The notes under the pieces: model-generated
Databases searched by the model: none
Told to the model about the DNA's origin: nothing
What the model saw: the letters and a program-made list of their open reading frames with translations, nothing else
Shown here: positions 1 to 6,868 of the stretch, one piece after another
Layout of the letters: every line of letters starts with the position of its first letter
Numbering within the stretch: position 1 is the stretch's first letter
Made by a program: the position numbers and the translations under genes
Origin: Clostridiales bacterium UBA1775
Lineage (GTDB): Bacteria; Bacillota; Clostridia; Monoglobales; Firm-18
Direction of reading: 5' to 3'
Assembly: GCA_002314595.1 (NCBI GenBank)
Contig: DCGP01000034.1
Span: 1 to 15,173 of the forward strand
Length of the DNA stretch: 15,173 nt

Positions 1-112
1 AGAAATTCAAAAATTGTTTTCAAAGGCATCGACGCTCATATTCTAATATATAGAAGCAAAGAGGTTGCGCTTACATTTTATATCCCCAATGCCGTATCGG
101 CATAAAGCAAAA

Positions 113-134
113 GAGCAGGCACTGAAACCTGCTC
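113..134 (-). terminator. hairpin, possible second terminator after tRNA-Pro
   Basis: A 7-bp perfect stem (GAGCAGG/CCTGCTC) with an 8-base loop is followed on the minus strand by a short, interrupted T-run (TTTTGCTTT). It lies 3' of the tRNA and its own terminator, so it could back up that terminator. A smaller hairpin (ATGCCG-TAT-CGGCAT, 89-103) lies just beyond. I see no convincing gene in 1-209 on either strand. Confidence 0.45.
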
Positions 135-154
135 GCTACATAAAAATCATGTGT

Positions 155-205
155 GAAAAGAGAAAAAAGAAGAGTGTCCATAACTCACTTGCGTTATGAA
201 CACTC
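155..205 (-). terminator. intrinsic terminator of tRNA-Pro
   Basis: On the minus strand a stem formed by 172-184 and 193-205 (12 pairs, one C/A mismatch, 8-base loop) is followed by a T-rich tract (TTCTTTTTTCTCTTTT, 155-170). It begins five bases after the encoded CCA of the tRNA. The position and layout fit a rho-independent terminator for a single-gene tRNA transcript. Confidence 0.75.
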
Positions 206-209
206 ATCA

Positions 210-286
210 TGGTCGGAGTGACTGGATTCGAACCAGCGGCCTCTGCGTCCCGAACGCAGCGCTCTACCAAACTGAGCCACACCCCG
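210..286 (-). tRNA. tRNA-Pro (anticodon CGG)
   Basis: Read on the minus strand this folds as a complete tRNA. The acceptor stem is CGGGGTG/CACTCCG with one G-U pair. The D-arm carries the GGTAGAGC motif, the anticodon stem is CTGCG/CGCAG with loop TTCGGGA, and the T-arm carries GGTTCGAATCC. The anticodon is therefore CGG, which reads CCG proline codons. Discriminator A and an encoded CCA (210-212) follow the acceptor stem. It has its own promoter to the right and a hairpin terminator to the left, so it appears to be a monocistronic tRNA gene. Confidence 0.97.
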
Positions 287-309
287 TTATTTGGTTTTCA
301 ACCTATACT

Positions 310-337
310 ATTATAACACAAAAAATAAATTTGTCAA
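310..337 (-). promoter_or_regulatory. promoter of tRNA-Pro
   Basis: On the minus strand a perfect -35 TTGACA (332-337) and a perfect -10 TATAAT (310-315) are 16 bases apart. Transcription would begin near 303, about 17 bases before the tRNA 5' end. Two consensus hexamers are what a strong stable-RNA promoter should show. Confidence 0.87.
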
Positions 338-344
338 TTAAATC

Positions 345-373
345 TTTACATTATTGTTTTAATTTAGTATAAT
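345..373 (+). promoter_or_regulatory. promoter of the hprK operon
   Basis: A -35 TTTACA (345-350) and a -10 TATAAT (368-373) are 17 bases apart. Transcription from here would start near 380 and give a leader of about 27 bases to the GTG start at 407. The -35 lies 7 bases from the -35 of the divergent tRNA promoter, so RNA polymerase may compete for the two sites. A second TATAAT at 379-384 has no good -35. Confidence 0.75.
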
Positions 374-406
374 GTAGGTATAATTAAGATGAAAGGTGAT
401 GATATT

Positions 407-1345
407 GTGGAAGAAAACGGATTTAGCGTTAAACTTTCAGAAATAATCAAAACGTTTAAACTTGAAAAAATATATTCTACAGACGAAGTTGAAAACAGGG
501 AAATAACAACCCCTGACATCAACCGTCCAAGTATGCAGCTTACAGGCTTTTATGATTATTTTGACAACCAGCGTATTCAGGTTTTGGGAATGGTTGAATA
601 CACATACCTTTCAAAGCTTGAACCGAAGGAAAGGTTAAAACGGTTGGAAATGCTATTTTCACACAGTATTCCTGCCCTTATTATTACAAGAAATTTAGAT
701 TTAATTGATGGCATTAAGGAGCTTGCTGAAAAATACAACGTTTCCCTATTGCGTACCAAATATTCAACCTCCGAGCTTGTCAGCAGTTTAATTGCATGGC
801 TACGAAAGGAGCTTGCACCAAGGATAACTCGCCACGGCGTATTGGTTGAGGTTTACGGCGAGGGTATTTTGATATTAGGTGAAAGTGGCGTTGGTAAAAG
901 TGAAACAGCAGTAGAGCTTGTAAAGAGAGGACATAGATTAGTTGCAGACGACGCTGTGGAAATTAAAAAGGTATCTGCTATTTCCTTGGTAGGCTCATCA
1001 CCTGAAATTATAAGACACTTTATAGAATTACGTGGTGTGGGAATTATTGATGTTAAGGAAATATTCGGTATCGGTGCAGTTAAAAACACCGAAAAAATTG
1101 ATATGGTTATTAACCTTGAACCGTGGGTTGACGGCAGACACTATGACAGACTTGGCATAGATGATGAATATACTGAAATTTTAGGAATTCAAATTCCTTC
1201 ATTGTTAATACCTGTAAAACCGGGTAGAAACCTTGCAATTATTATAGAAATTGCTGCAATGAACAACAGGCAAAAACGCAACGGTTATAATGCAGCAGAG
1301 GAACTTAATAAGCGTCTGATGAGAGGGATGGAAGGTCAATTATGA
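407..1345 (+). CDS. hprK: HPr kinase/phosphorylase
   Basis: This bifunctional enzyme phosphorylates and dephosphorylates Ser46 of HPr in response to glycolytic intermediates, and so controls CcpA-dependent carbon catabolite repression in Bacillota. Numbered from the GTG start, the protein is 312 residues, the usual family length. It has an N-terminal HPrK_N domain, His143 of the RHG motif before the P-loop, Walker A GESGVGKSE (158-166), the RLVADD loop, and the family signature ELRGVGIIDVKEIFGIGAV (207-225). PGRN (272-275) lies in the C-terminal region. I chose GTG 407 because AAAGGTG (392-398) sits 8 bases upstream of it. The in-frame ATG at 389 lacks an SD and lies only about 9 bases from the predicted transcription start. 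It is the first gene of the operon and overlaps the next gene by 4 bases (ATGA). Confidence 0.96.
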   Translation: MEENGFSVKLSEIIKTFKLEKIYSTDEVENREITTPDINRPSMQLTGFYDYFDNQRIQVLGMVEYTYLSKLEPKERLKRLEMLFSHSIPALIITRNLDLIDGIKELAEKYNVSLLRTKYSTSELVSSLIAWLRKELAPRITRHGVLVEVYGEGILILGESGVGKSETAVELVKRGHRLVADDAVEIKKVSAISLVGSSPEIIRHFIELRGVGIIDVKEIFGIGAVKNTEKIDMVINLEPWVDGRHYDRLGIDDEYTEILGIQIPSLLIPVKPGRNLAIIIEIAAMNNRQKRNGYNAAEELNKRLMRGMEGQL

Positions 1346-2070
1346 TAGAAATTAAGGTTGATTTGCACACACATACAGTTGCAAGTACACACGCCTTTTC
1401 AACAGTTACGGAAAATGCTAAGGAGGCCAAGAGGCTTGGTTTAGAGGCATTTGCTGTTACAGACCACGGCCCCGGTTTGCCTGACGGTGCTCATATATGG
1501 CACTTTACTAATTTAAATTCAATCCCAAGGGAGCTTGAAGGAGTAAAGGTAATCCGTGGGGCAGAATGCTCTTTTCAAAATAAGGAAGCAGAGCTTGATT
1601 TACCTGAAAGAGCATTAAAAAAGATGGAAATTGTAATCGGCTCTGTGCATCCACCTGTGTATGTTCCACAGACAACCGACGAGGCAACGGCTTTAATATT
1701 AAAGGCAATAGAAAACCCTTACTTAGACATTTTAGGCCATATGGACAGAACAAAATTTAGTGCAATTCCGGACTATGATATTGTTGTACCAAGGGCAGTA
1801 GAAAATGATAAAATTATTGAGTTTAACGCTCATTCCTTAGATAAAGGGGAGGAGCATAATACCAGAAATTTATTAAAGGCGTGCAAAAAGTACGGGGCAA
1901 CAATTGCAGTCAATTCCGATGCACATTTTTACAGTACATTGGGCAGATTTGATGAGTGTATTAAAATACTTGAAGAAATCGGAATTGGGGAAGAGCAAAT
2001 CATTAACACAAATTATGAAAAAGTTAAGGAATATATTGATAAAAAAATGAAAATTAAGGAGAATTTATAA
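1342..2070 (+). CDS. PHP-domain phosphatase, YcdX type
   Basis: This is a PHP-superfamily metal-dependent phosphoesterase, closest by eye to E. coli YcdX. All nine metal ligands expected for the YcdX trinuclear zinc site are visible: His9, His11 and His17 (DLHTHT...STH), His42 (TDHG), Glu75 (GAE), His103, His133 (GH), Asp193 and His195 (NSDAH). The length of 242 residues matches the single-domain family. The natural substrate of this family is not settled; related PHP proteins include histidinol phosphatases, but no his genes are nearby. The start overlaps the hprK stop and has GGAAGG (1330-1335) upstream, so translational coupling is likely. A PHP gene beside hprK recurs in clostridia, which suggests a link to sugar phosphate metabolism, but its exact role is unknown. 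Confidence 0.92.
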   Translation: MIEIKVDLHTHTVASTHAFSTVTENAKEAKRLGLEAFAVTDHGPGLPDGAHIWHFTNLNSIPRELEGVKVIRGAECSFQNKEAELDLPERALKKMEIVIGSVHPPVYVPQTTDEATALILKAIENPYLDILGHMDRTKFSAIPDYDIVVPRAVENDKIIEFNAHSLDKGEEHNTRNLLKACKKYGATIAVNSDAHFYSTLGRFDECIKILEEIGIGEEQIINTNYEKVKEYIDKKMKIKENL

Positions 2071-3014
2071 TGAGACTTGGGGTAGATATAGGTGGAACAA
2101 ATTTGGTGGTAGGCTTGGTAGATGACAACTTTAATTTAATTGATAAGGTTGACACACCTGCCAATGCTACAAGACCTGACAATGAAATTATTGACGATAT
2201 AATTATGCTTTGTAAAAAGGTAATGGCACAGAATAATTTAACTGAAAAGGACATAAAATCAATAGGAGTAGGCATTCCCGGTTGCCACGACCCAAACACA
2301 GGGGTTGTGCTTTACTGTGCAAATATTAACTTTTTAAATACTCCAATGGTTGAGATGATTCAAAAGGAAATTAACGTTCCTGTATTTTTAGGTAACGATG
2401 CAGACTGTGCAGCACTTGGCGAAGCTTATGCAGGTGCTACAAAGGATTGCAATGATTCTGTTATGATTACAATCGGCACAGGTATTGGTGGGGGCATTAT
2501 TATTAACAAAAAGATTTACAGTGGCTTTAACCACATAGGTGGAGAGCTTGGACATATGGTTATAGTTCACGGAGGCGAACAATGTGGTTGTGGCAGAAAG
2601 GGCTGTTGGGAAACATATGGTTCTGCAACTGCACTTGTAAGGCAAACCACCAAGGCTTATGAGGAAAATCCAAACAGCTTACTTGCAGAATTTGTTAAAA
2701 AAGACGGCAAAGTAAGTGGCAAAACTGCATTTGAAGCAATGAGGGCAGGTTGTCCTGTTGGAAGGGCAGTTGTTGATAAGTACGTAGAGTATTTTTCGGC
2801 AGGCTTGATAAATATTATTAACATATTCCAGCCTGAAAAAATCGTTATCGGTGGTGGTGTTTCCAAGGAAGGTCAACCCTTTGTTGACAAGATTATGGAG
2901 CATGTTAAGGCAGAAAGATACGGGGAAAATAACTCGTTGCCAAAGACAACTGTACATACTGCAATTTTAGGCAACGATGCAGGTATAATAGGTGCAGCAG
3001 CACTTGGAATGTAG
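2070..3014 (+). CDS. glcK: ROK-family glucokinase
   Basis: This cytoplasmic ATP-dependent glucose kinase forms glucose 6-phosphate from non-PTS glucose. The 314-residue protein shows the ROK features in order: phosphate-binding DIGGTN (6-11), a catalytic aspartate in GNDAD (Asp110), the GTGIGGG loop (136-142), sugar-binding Glu159 and His162 in GGELGH, the zinc motif CGCGRKGC (172-179) followed by W-E, and a late GGGVS adenosine loop (261-265). The ATG shares its first base with the last base of the previous stop, and AAGGAG (2056-2061) lies 8 bases upstream. Absence of a DNA-binding N-terminus excludes a ROK repressor. Other ROK sugar kinases (N-acetylmannosamine, fructose) are possible, but the GxGCGRKGCWE context and length fit bacterial glucokinase best. 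Confidence 0.92.
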   Translation: MRLGVDIGGTNLVVGLVDDNFNLIDKVDTPANATRPDNEIIDDIIMLCKKVMAQNNLTEKDIKSIGVGIPGCHDPNTGVVLYCANINFLNTPMVEMIQKEINVPVFLGNDADCAALGEAYAGATKDCNDSVMITIGTGIGGGIIINKKIYSGFNHIGGELGHMVIVHGGEQCGCGRKGCWETYGSATALVRQTTKAYEENPNSLLAEFVKKDGKVSGKTAFEAMRAGCPVGRAVVDKYVEYFSAGLINIINIFQPEKIVIGGGVSKEGQPFVDKIMEHVKAERYGENNSLPKTTVHTAILGNDAGIIGAAALGM

Positions 3015-3025
3015 GGGGCAATCAT

Positions 3026-3925
3026 TTGGATATAAAATCGGTAAAGGAAAAAATAAAAACCGTAATTGATGAAAAAAATATATTTGAAAACGAACCTATG
3101 TCAAGGCATTGCACCTTTAAGGCAGGAGGTAATGCCTCCTTGTTTGTAATTCCCGAAAATCAGGAGCAAATTGCATCGCTATGCAAAGTTTTGGCAGATG
3201 TGCCATATATGTTTATGGGCAACGGCTCTAATTTGCTGTTTGCAGATGAGGGCTATGATGGTGTAGTTGTTAGCCTTGGGAACAAGTTTTCAAATATAGA
3301 GGTTAAGGGTAACGAAATTATTGCCGAAAGTGGAGCTTTGCTTTCCAAAGTTGCTCAAACTGCTTACAAAAACGGACTTGGAGGTATGGAATTTGCATCA
3401 GGTATACCCGGTTCAATAGGTGGGGCAGTTTATATGAACGCAGGGGCGTATGGTGGTGAAATGAAGGACATTGTTACCAAAACCTATTGTGTTGGTGAAA
3501 GTGGCAATATTTTGGAAATTATTGACCATCAGTTTGGGTATAGGCACAGCCTGTTTACAGACAGTAGTTTAGTGATATTAAAGACAGTTTTAACCCTTGC
3601 ACCAAAGGACAAGGCAAAGATTAAAGAGGAAATGGACGAACTTAACAAACGCAGACGAGAAAAGCAACCACTTGAATATCCAAGTGCAGGTAGTACATTT
3701 AAGCGTCCGGAGGGATATTTTGCAGGCAAGCTAATTGAAGATGCAGGGTTAAAGGGATTTAGAGTAGGTGGAGCAATGGTTTCTAAAAAACATTCCGGTT
3801 TTGTTATCAATTATGACAACGCCACAGCAACAGACATTTTAAACCTAATGGAACAGGTGAAAAGTAAGGTTTATATGCAGTTTGGTGTAGAGTTAGAACC
3901 GGAAGTTAAAATTATAGGAAGGTAA
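3026..3925 (+). CDS. murB: UDP-N-acetylenolpyruvoylglucosamine reductase
   Basis: This FAD enzyme reduces UDP-GlcNAc-enolpyruvate with NADPH to UDP-MurNAc, the second committed step of peptidoglycan precursor synthesis. In the 299-residue protein the FAD-binding segments are NGSNLLF (66-72) and GIPGSIGG...NAGAYGGE (126-145). YRHSLF (172-177) and the catalytic serine loop SAGSTFKRP (220-228, Ser223) follow, and the C-terminal PEV glutamate (near 293) matches the active-site acid. The start is TTG, supported by AGGGGG (3013-3018) seven bases upstream; the SD overlaps the glucokinase stop. The length and the rapZ/yvcK neighbours fit the compact Bacillota form. A TTG start may keep translation modest. 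Confidence 0.97.
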   Translation: MDIKSVKEKIKTVIDEKNIFENEPMSRHCTFKAGGNASLFVIPENQEQIASLCKVLADVPYMFMGNGSNLLFADEGYDGVVVSLGNKFSNIEVKGNEIIAESGALLSKVAQTAYKNGLGGMEFASGIPGSIGGAVYMNAGAYGGEMKDIVTKTYCVGESGNILEIIDHQFGYRHSLFTDSSLVILKTVLTLAPKDKAKIKEEMDELNKRRREKQPLEYPSAGSTFKRPEGYFAGKLIEDAGLKGFRVGGAMVSKKHSGFVINYDNATATDILNLMEQVKSKVYMQFGVELEPEVKIIGR

Positions 3926-3934
3926 GTGGCAGTT

Positions 3935-4795
3935 ATGAGATTTGTTATTATTACAGGGCTTTCGGGTGCCGGCAAGACCCATTGTGTCCAATGTCTTGAA
4001 GATTTTGGCTATTATTGTATAGATAATATGCCACCTGTTTTAATACCTAAATTTGCAGAGTTGTGTTTTAATTCAAGTGGCAAGCTTGACAAAATCGCTG
4101 TTGTTAGTGATATACGCAGTGGGGATATGTTTAACCAACTTTTCGGCGCAATGACAGAAATGGAAAAGGACGGAATAGAGTACGAAATATTGTTTTTAGA
4201 TGCAGACGATACTGCACTTATTAAAAGGTATAAAGAAACAAGGCGTAAGCACCCTCTTGCAATAGATGGGCGAATTGCAGATGCAGTTGCCTTGGAAAGA
4301 CGATTGCTTGCAGATGTTTACAAACGTGCAAATAATGTTATAAATACAACTAATCTTTCGTTAAAGCAATGTCGTACAGAGCTTGCTGCCATATTTTTTG
4401 AAAGTGATAACAGCGTGCCAATGAGCATAAATATTACATCATTTGGCTTTAAATACGGCATACCTCTTGATGCAGATATGGTGTTTGATGTAAGGTTTTT
4501 GCCAAACCCTTATTATTTGCCGGAGCTTAAATCTCATACAGGTTTGGAAGAGTGTGTTTCAAGCTATGTTTTAGGCTTTGAAGCAACTCAAAGCTTCTTG
4601 AAAAAATTAACAGAAATGGTGGATTCCTTAATCCCTCAGTTTATTGAGGAAGGGAAAAAGCATTTAATGATTGCCATAGGTTGCACAGGTGGAAGACACC
4701 GATCAGTTACTTTGGCAGAGGCACTTTACAAGCATTTGTTAAATGAAAATGTGGTTACTGTTATTCACAGAGATTGTGAAAAGGACAGTTATTGA
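3935..4795 (+). CDS. rapZ: RapZ/YvcJ nucleotide-binding adapter protein
   Basis: In E. coli RapZ senses glucosamine 6-phosphate and hands small RNAs to RNase E to tune GlmS. In Bacillus the homologue YvcJ is a GTP/ATP-binding protein of less certain role. Numbered from ATG 3935 the protein is 286 residues. It has Walker A GLSGAGKT (8-15), LEDFGYYCIDNMP (21-33), SDIR (58-61), the SFGFKYGIP segment (169-177) and the C-terminal GCTGGRHRSV motif (249-258) of the sensor domain. I prefer ATG 3935: the distance from it to the P-loop equals that in E. coli RapZ, and AGGAAGG (3916-3922) is only 3 bases from the alternative GTG at 3926. With ATG the spacing is a long 12 bases, so the start is not certain. 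It sits directly after murB, a cell wall precursor gene. Confidence 0.95.
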   Translation: MRFVIITGLSGAGKTHCVQCLEDFGYYCIDNMPPVLIPKFAELCFNSSGKLDKIAVVSDIRSGDMFNQLFGAMTEMEKDGIEYEILFLDADDTALIKRYKETRRKHPLAIDGRIADAVALERRLLADVYKRANNVINTTNLSLKQCRTELAAIFFESDNSVPMSINITSFGFKYGIPLDADMVFDVRFLPNPYYLPELKSHTGLEECVSSYVLGFEATQSFLKKLTEMVDSLIPQFIEEGKKHLMIAIGCTGGRHRSVTLAEALYKHLLNENVVTVIHRDCEKDSY

Positions 4796-4814
4796 TTTAT
4801 TTGAGGTGCAAAAT

Positions 4815-5777
4815 ATGAAGGATTTTTCAGAATATAAGGTTGTAGTAGTAGGTGGGGGTACAGGGCTTTCCACAATGTTAAGAGGGCTTAAAAAGTTGAC
4901 GGAAAATATTACGGCAATTGTTACCGTTGCAGATGACGGTGGTGGTAGCGGGGTACTAAGGGACGACCTTGGAATGTTACCACCCGGGGATATTCGTAAC
5001 TGTATTTTGGCACTTGCAGAAACAGAGCCTTTAATGGAGGATTTACTTAGTTACCGATTTGGAAACGGATATTTGTCAGGGCAGTCCTTTGGTAACTTGT
5101 TTTTGGCTGCAATGCTTGGTATTTCCGACAATTTTAAAGAGGCAGTTAAAAAGGCAAGCGATGTTTTAAGGATTAAAGGTACGGTTTTGCCTGTTACATT
5201 AGACGATGTACATATTAGCGCTGTCCTTTCCGACGACACGGTTATAAATGGCGAAAGCAATATTTCCTTAGGCTTAAAAACAGGCTTAAAGCGTATTAAA
5301 AAGATAATTCAAACCCCTGAAAATGCAAAGGTTTTGCCGGATGCAATTGATGCTATAAACGATGCTGACATTATAGTTTTAGGGCCCGGAAGCATTTACA
5401 CAAGCGTTATTCCAAACCTTGTGGTTAAAGGAGTTGCAGAGGCAATTAGAAAGTCATCTGCAAAGGTTGTGTATGTGTGCAACCTTATGTCTCAACCGGG
5501 GGAAAGTGATGAAATGACAGCCTATGACCACGTTAAGGCAATAATAAATCACTCCTGTGAAGGCATTATAGATACTTGTATTGTAAATACTCAGCCATTA
5601 CCTACGGATTTGATTGACAGGTACAACATTAAGGACGCATCGTCGGTAATAGTAGATGAGGATAAGTTTGAAAAAGCAGGAATTAAACTAATAAAGGGCG
5701 AGTTTGTTACAGTTAAGGACAATAAATATATTAGACATGATTGCGATAAGTTGGCACAGTGTATTTTGAAATTATAA
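4815..5777 (+). CDS. yvcK: YvcK/CofD-like gluconeogenesis factor
   Basis: YvcK proteins bind UDP-sugars such as UDP-GlcNAc and are needed for normal cell shape and cell wall during growth on gluconeogenic carbon sources in Bacillus. The fold is that of the CofD/2-phospho-L-lactate transferase group. The 320-residue protein shows VVVGGGTGLS (10-19), the VADDGGGSGVLRDD loop (38-51), PPGDIRN (56-62), SGQSFGNLFLAAM (88-100) and GPGSIYTSV further on. I chose ATG 4815 because GAGGTG (4803-4808) is 6 bases upstream and the N-terminus then matches the family. The frame is open back to an ATG at 4743 inside rapZ, but that would add 24 unrelated residues. In many Bacillota the next gene is whiA; that gene is not in this window. 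Confidence 0.95.
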   Translation: MKDFSEYKVVVVGGGTGLSTMLRGLKKLTENITAIVTVADDGGGSGVLRDDLGMLPPGDIRNCILALAETEPLMEDLLSYRFGNGYLSGQSFGNLFLAAMLGISDNFKEAVKKASDVLRIKGTVLPVTLDDVHISAVLSDDTVINGESNISLGLKTGLKRIKKIIQTPENAKVLPDAIDAINDADIIVLGPGSIYTSVIPNLVVKGVAEAIRKSSAKVVYVCNLMSQPGESDEMTAYDHVKAIINHSCEGIIDTCIVNTQPLPTDLIDRYNIKDASSVIVDEDKFEKAGIKLIKGEFVTVKDNKYIRHDCDKLAQCILKL

Positions 5778-5805
5778 ACATAACTTTAAAAAGAAGGCGT
5801 ATGAA

Positions 5806-6840
5806 ATGAAAAGTATTGACGAACTTAAAAATATTCCCTCGCCTATTGGATTAGACCGAGGGGAACTTTTAGATATTCTTTTAAGGGAAGAATATGGGTA
5901 TCAACCACCAACACCTAATTTGGTAGAGGTAAACAAAATATCATCTGTCCCGTTTTGTGCAGGTAAAACGGATTTAGAAACTTATGAAATGAAATGCACC
6001 TTCGACTTTGGTGAATTTACTTTCCCTTTTACATATACCTATCCAAAAAATGAGAAAAATGCACCACTTTTTATACATATAAATTTTAGACCTGATATTC
6101 CGGACAAATATCAACCAACAGAAGAATTGATTGATGAATGCTTTGCCATTATGACCTTTTGTTATAAAAACATAACAAGTGATGATGGAGATTTTGACAA
6201 TGGTCTGTCGGGTGTACTGTTTCAAGGTAAGCCACGTTCTGCACAGGATACAGGCAAAATCGGTATGTGGGCATGGGCGGCAGTTAGGCTTTTGGAATAT
6301 GCCTTGACATTACCTGAAATTAATCATAATCGAATTGCAGTTGTTGGCCATTCAAGGTTAGGGAAAACTGCACTTTTAGCAGGAGCGTTGGACGAAAGAT
6401 TCTTTGCTGCAATTTCCAATGATTCAGGCTGTTCCGGTGCAGGACTTTCAAGAGGGAAAACAGGGGAAACAGTAAAGAGAATTACCGATGAATTTCCTTT
6501 TTGGTTTTGTGAAAATTACAAAAAATATGCAGATAGAGAATACGAAATGCCCTTTGACCAACATTTTTTATTAAGTGCAAACTATCCTAACAAGATATGT
6601 GTTGGCAGTGCAGTTGAGGACGAAACAGCAGACCCTGAAAGCGAATTTTTAACCTGCCTTTTAGCAAGCAAATACTACGAGGACAATGGTATGATAGGAT
6701 ATGTTGGAGATACAGAAATATCAAATGTTCCAAAGTCATTTGAGGAAGGCAACATTGCATATCATTTAAGGGAAGGTAGGCACTATTTCAGCAGAGACGA
6801 TTGGAAGCATTATATAACATATATGAAAAGAGGAATGTAG
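5806..6840 (+). CDS. CE15-like alpha/beta-hydrolase (glucuronoyl esterase family)
   Basis: This is an alpha/beta-hydrolase of 344 residues that resembles carbohydrate esterase family 15 (4-O-methyl-glucuronoyl methylesterases) and related acetylxylan-esterase annotations. The nucleophile motif is GHSRLGK (181-187, Ser183), matching the CE15 G-x-S-R-x-G-K pattern. Other family-like features are GMWAWAAVRLLEYAL (153-167), the SNDSGCSGAG segment (204-213), DQH (251-253), SAVEDETADPESEF (268-281), which may supply the acid, and a late histidine in REGRH (His326). There is no signal peptide, so the enzyme should be cytoplasmic and act on imported oligosaccharide esters or another small ester. GAAGG (5793-5797) precedes the ATG. 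It is the last gene of the plus-strand operon, in the place where whiA is often found. The substrate is inference. Confidence 0.8.
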   Translation: MKSIDELKNIPSPIGLDRGELLDILLREEYGYQPPTPNLVEVNKISSVPFCAGKTDLETYEMKCTFDFGEFTFPFTYTYPKNEKNAPLFIHINFRPDIPDKYQPTEELIDECFAIMTFCYKNITSDDGDFDNGLSGVLFQGKPRSAQDTGKIGMWAWAAVRLLEYALTLPEINHNRIAVVGHSRLGKTALLAGALDERFFAAISNDSGCSGAGLSRGKTGETVKRITDEFPFWFCENYKKYADREYEMPFDQHFLLSANYPNKICVGSAVEDETADPESEFLTCLLASKYYEDNGMIGYVGDTEISNVPKSFEEGNIAYHLREGRHYFSRDDWKHYITYMKRGM

Positions 6841-6862
6841 ATTTATTTACATTCCTTTTTTC
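6831..6862 (+). terminator. intrinsic terminator of the hprK operon
   Basis: A 9-bp perfect stem AGGAATGTA (6831-6839) / TACATTCCT (6848-6856) is followed by an uninterrupted T-run to 6861. The left arm lies in the last codons and stop of the esterase gene, so the coding end and terminator share bases. It ends the plus-strand operon just before the convergent oxidoreductase gene, whose stop lies at 6869. Confidence 0.88.
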
Positions 6863-6868
6863 TTTGTG

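Noticed and set aside
1..112. Partial gene at the left edge
   Set aside because: No frame longer than a few codons with an SD or family resemblance is seen on either strand.
389..406. ATG 389 as start of hprK
   Set aside because: It has no SD, sits about 9 bases from the predicted transcription start, and AAAGGTG inside it positions GTG 407 correctly.
4743..4814. ATG 4743 as start of yvcK
   Set aside because: It lies within rapZ, lacks an SD and adds 24 residues not seen in the family; ATG 4815 has GAGGTG and the normal N-terminus.
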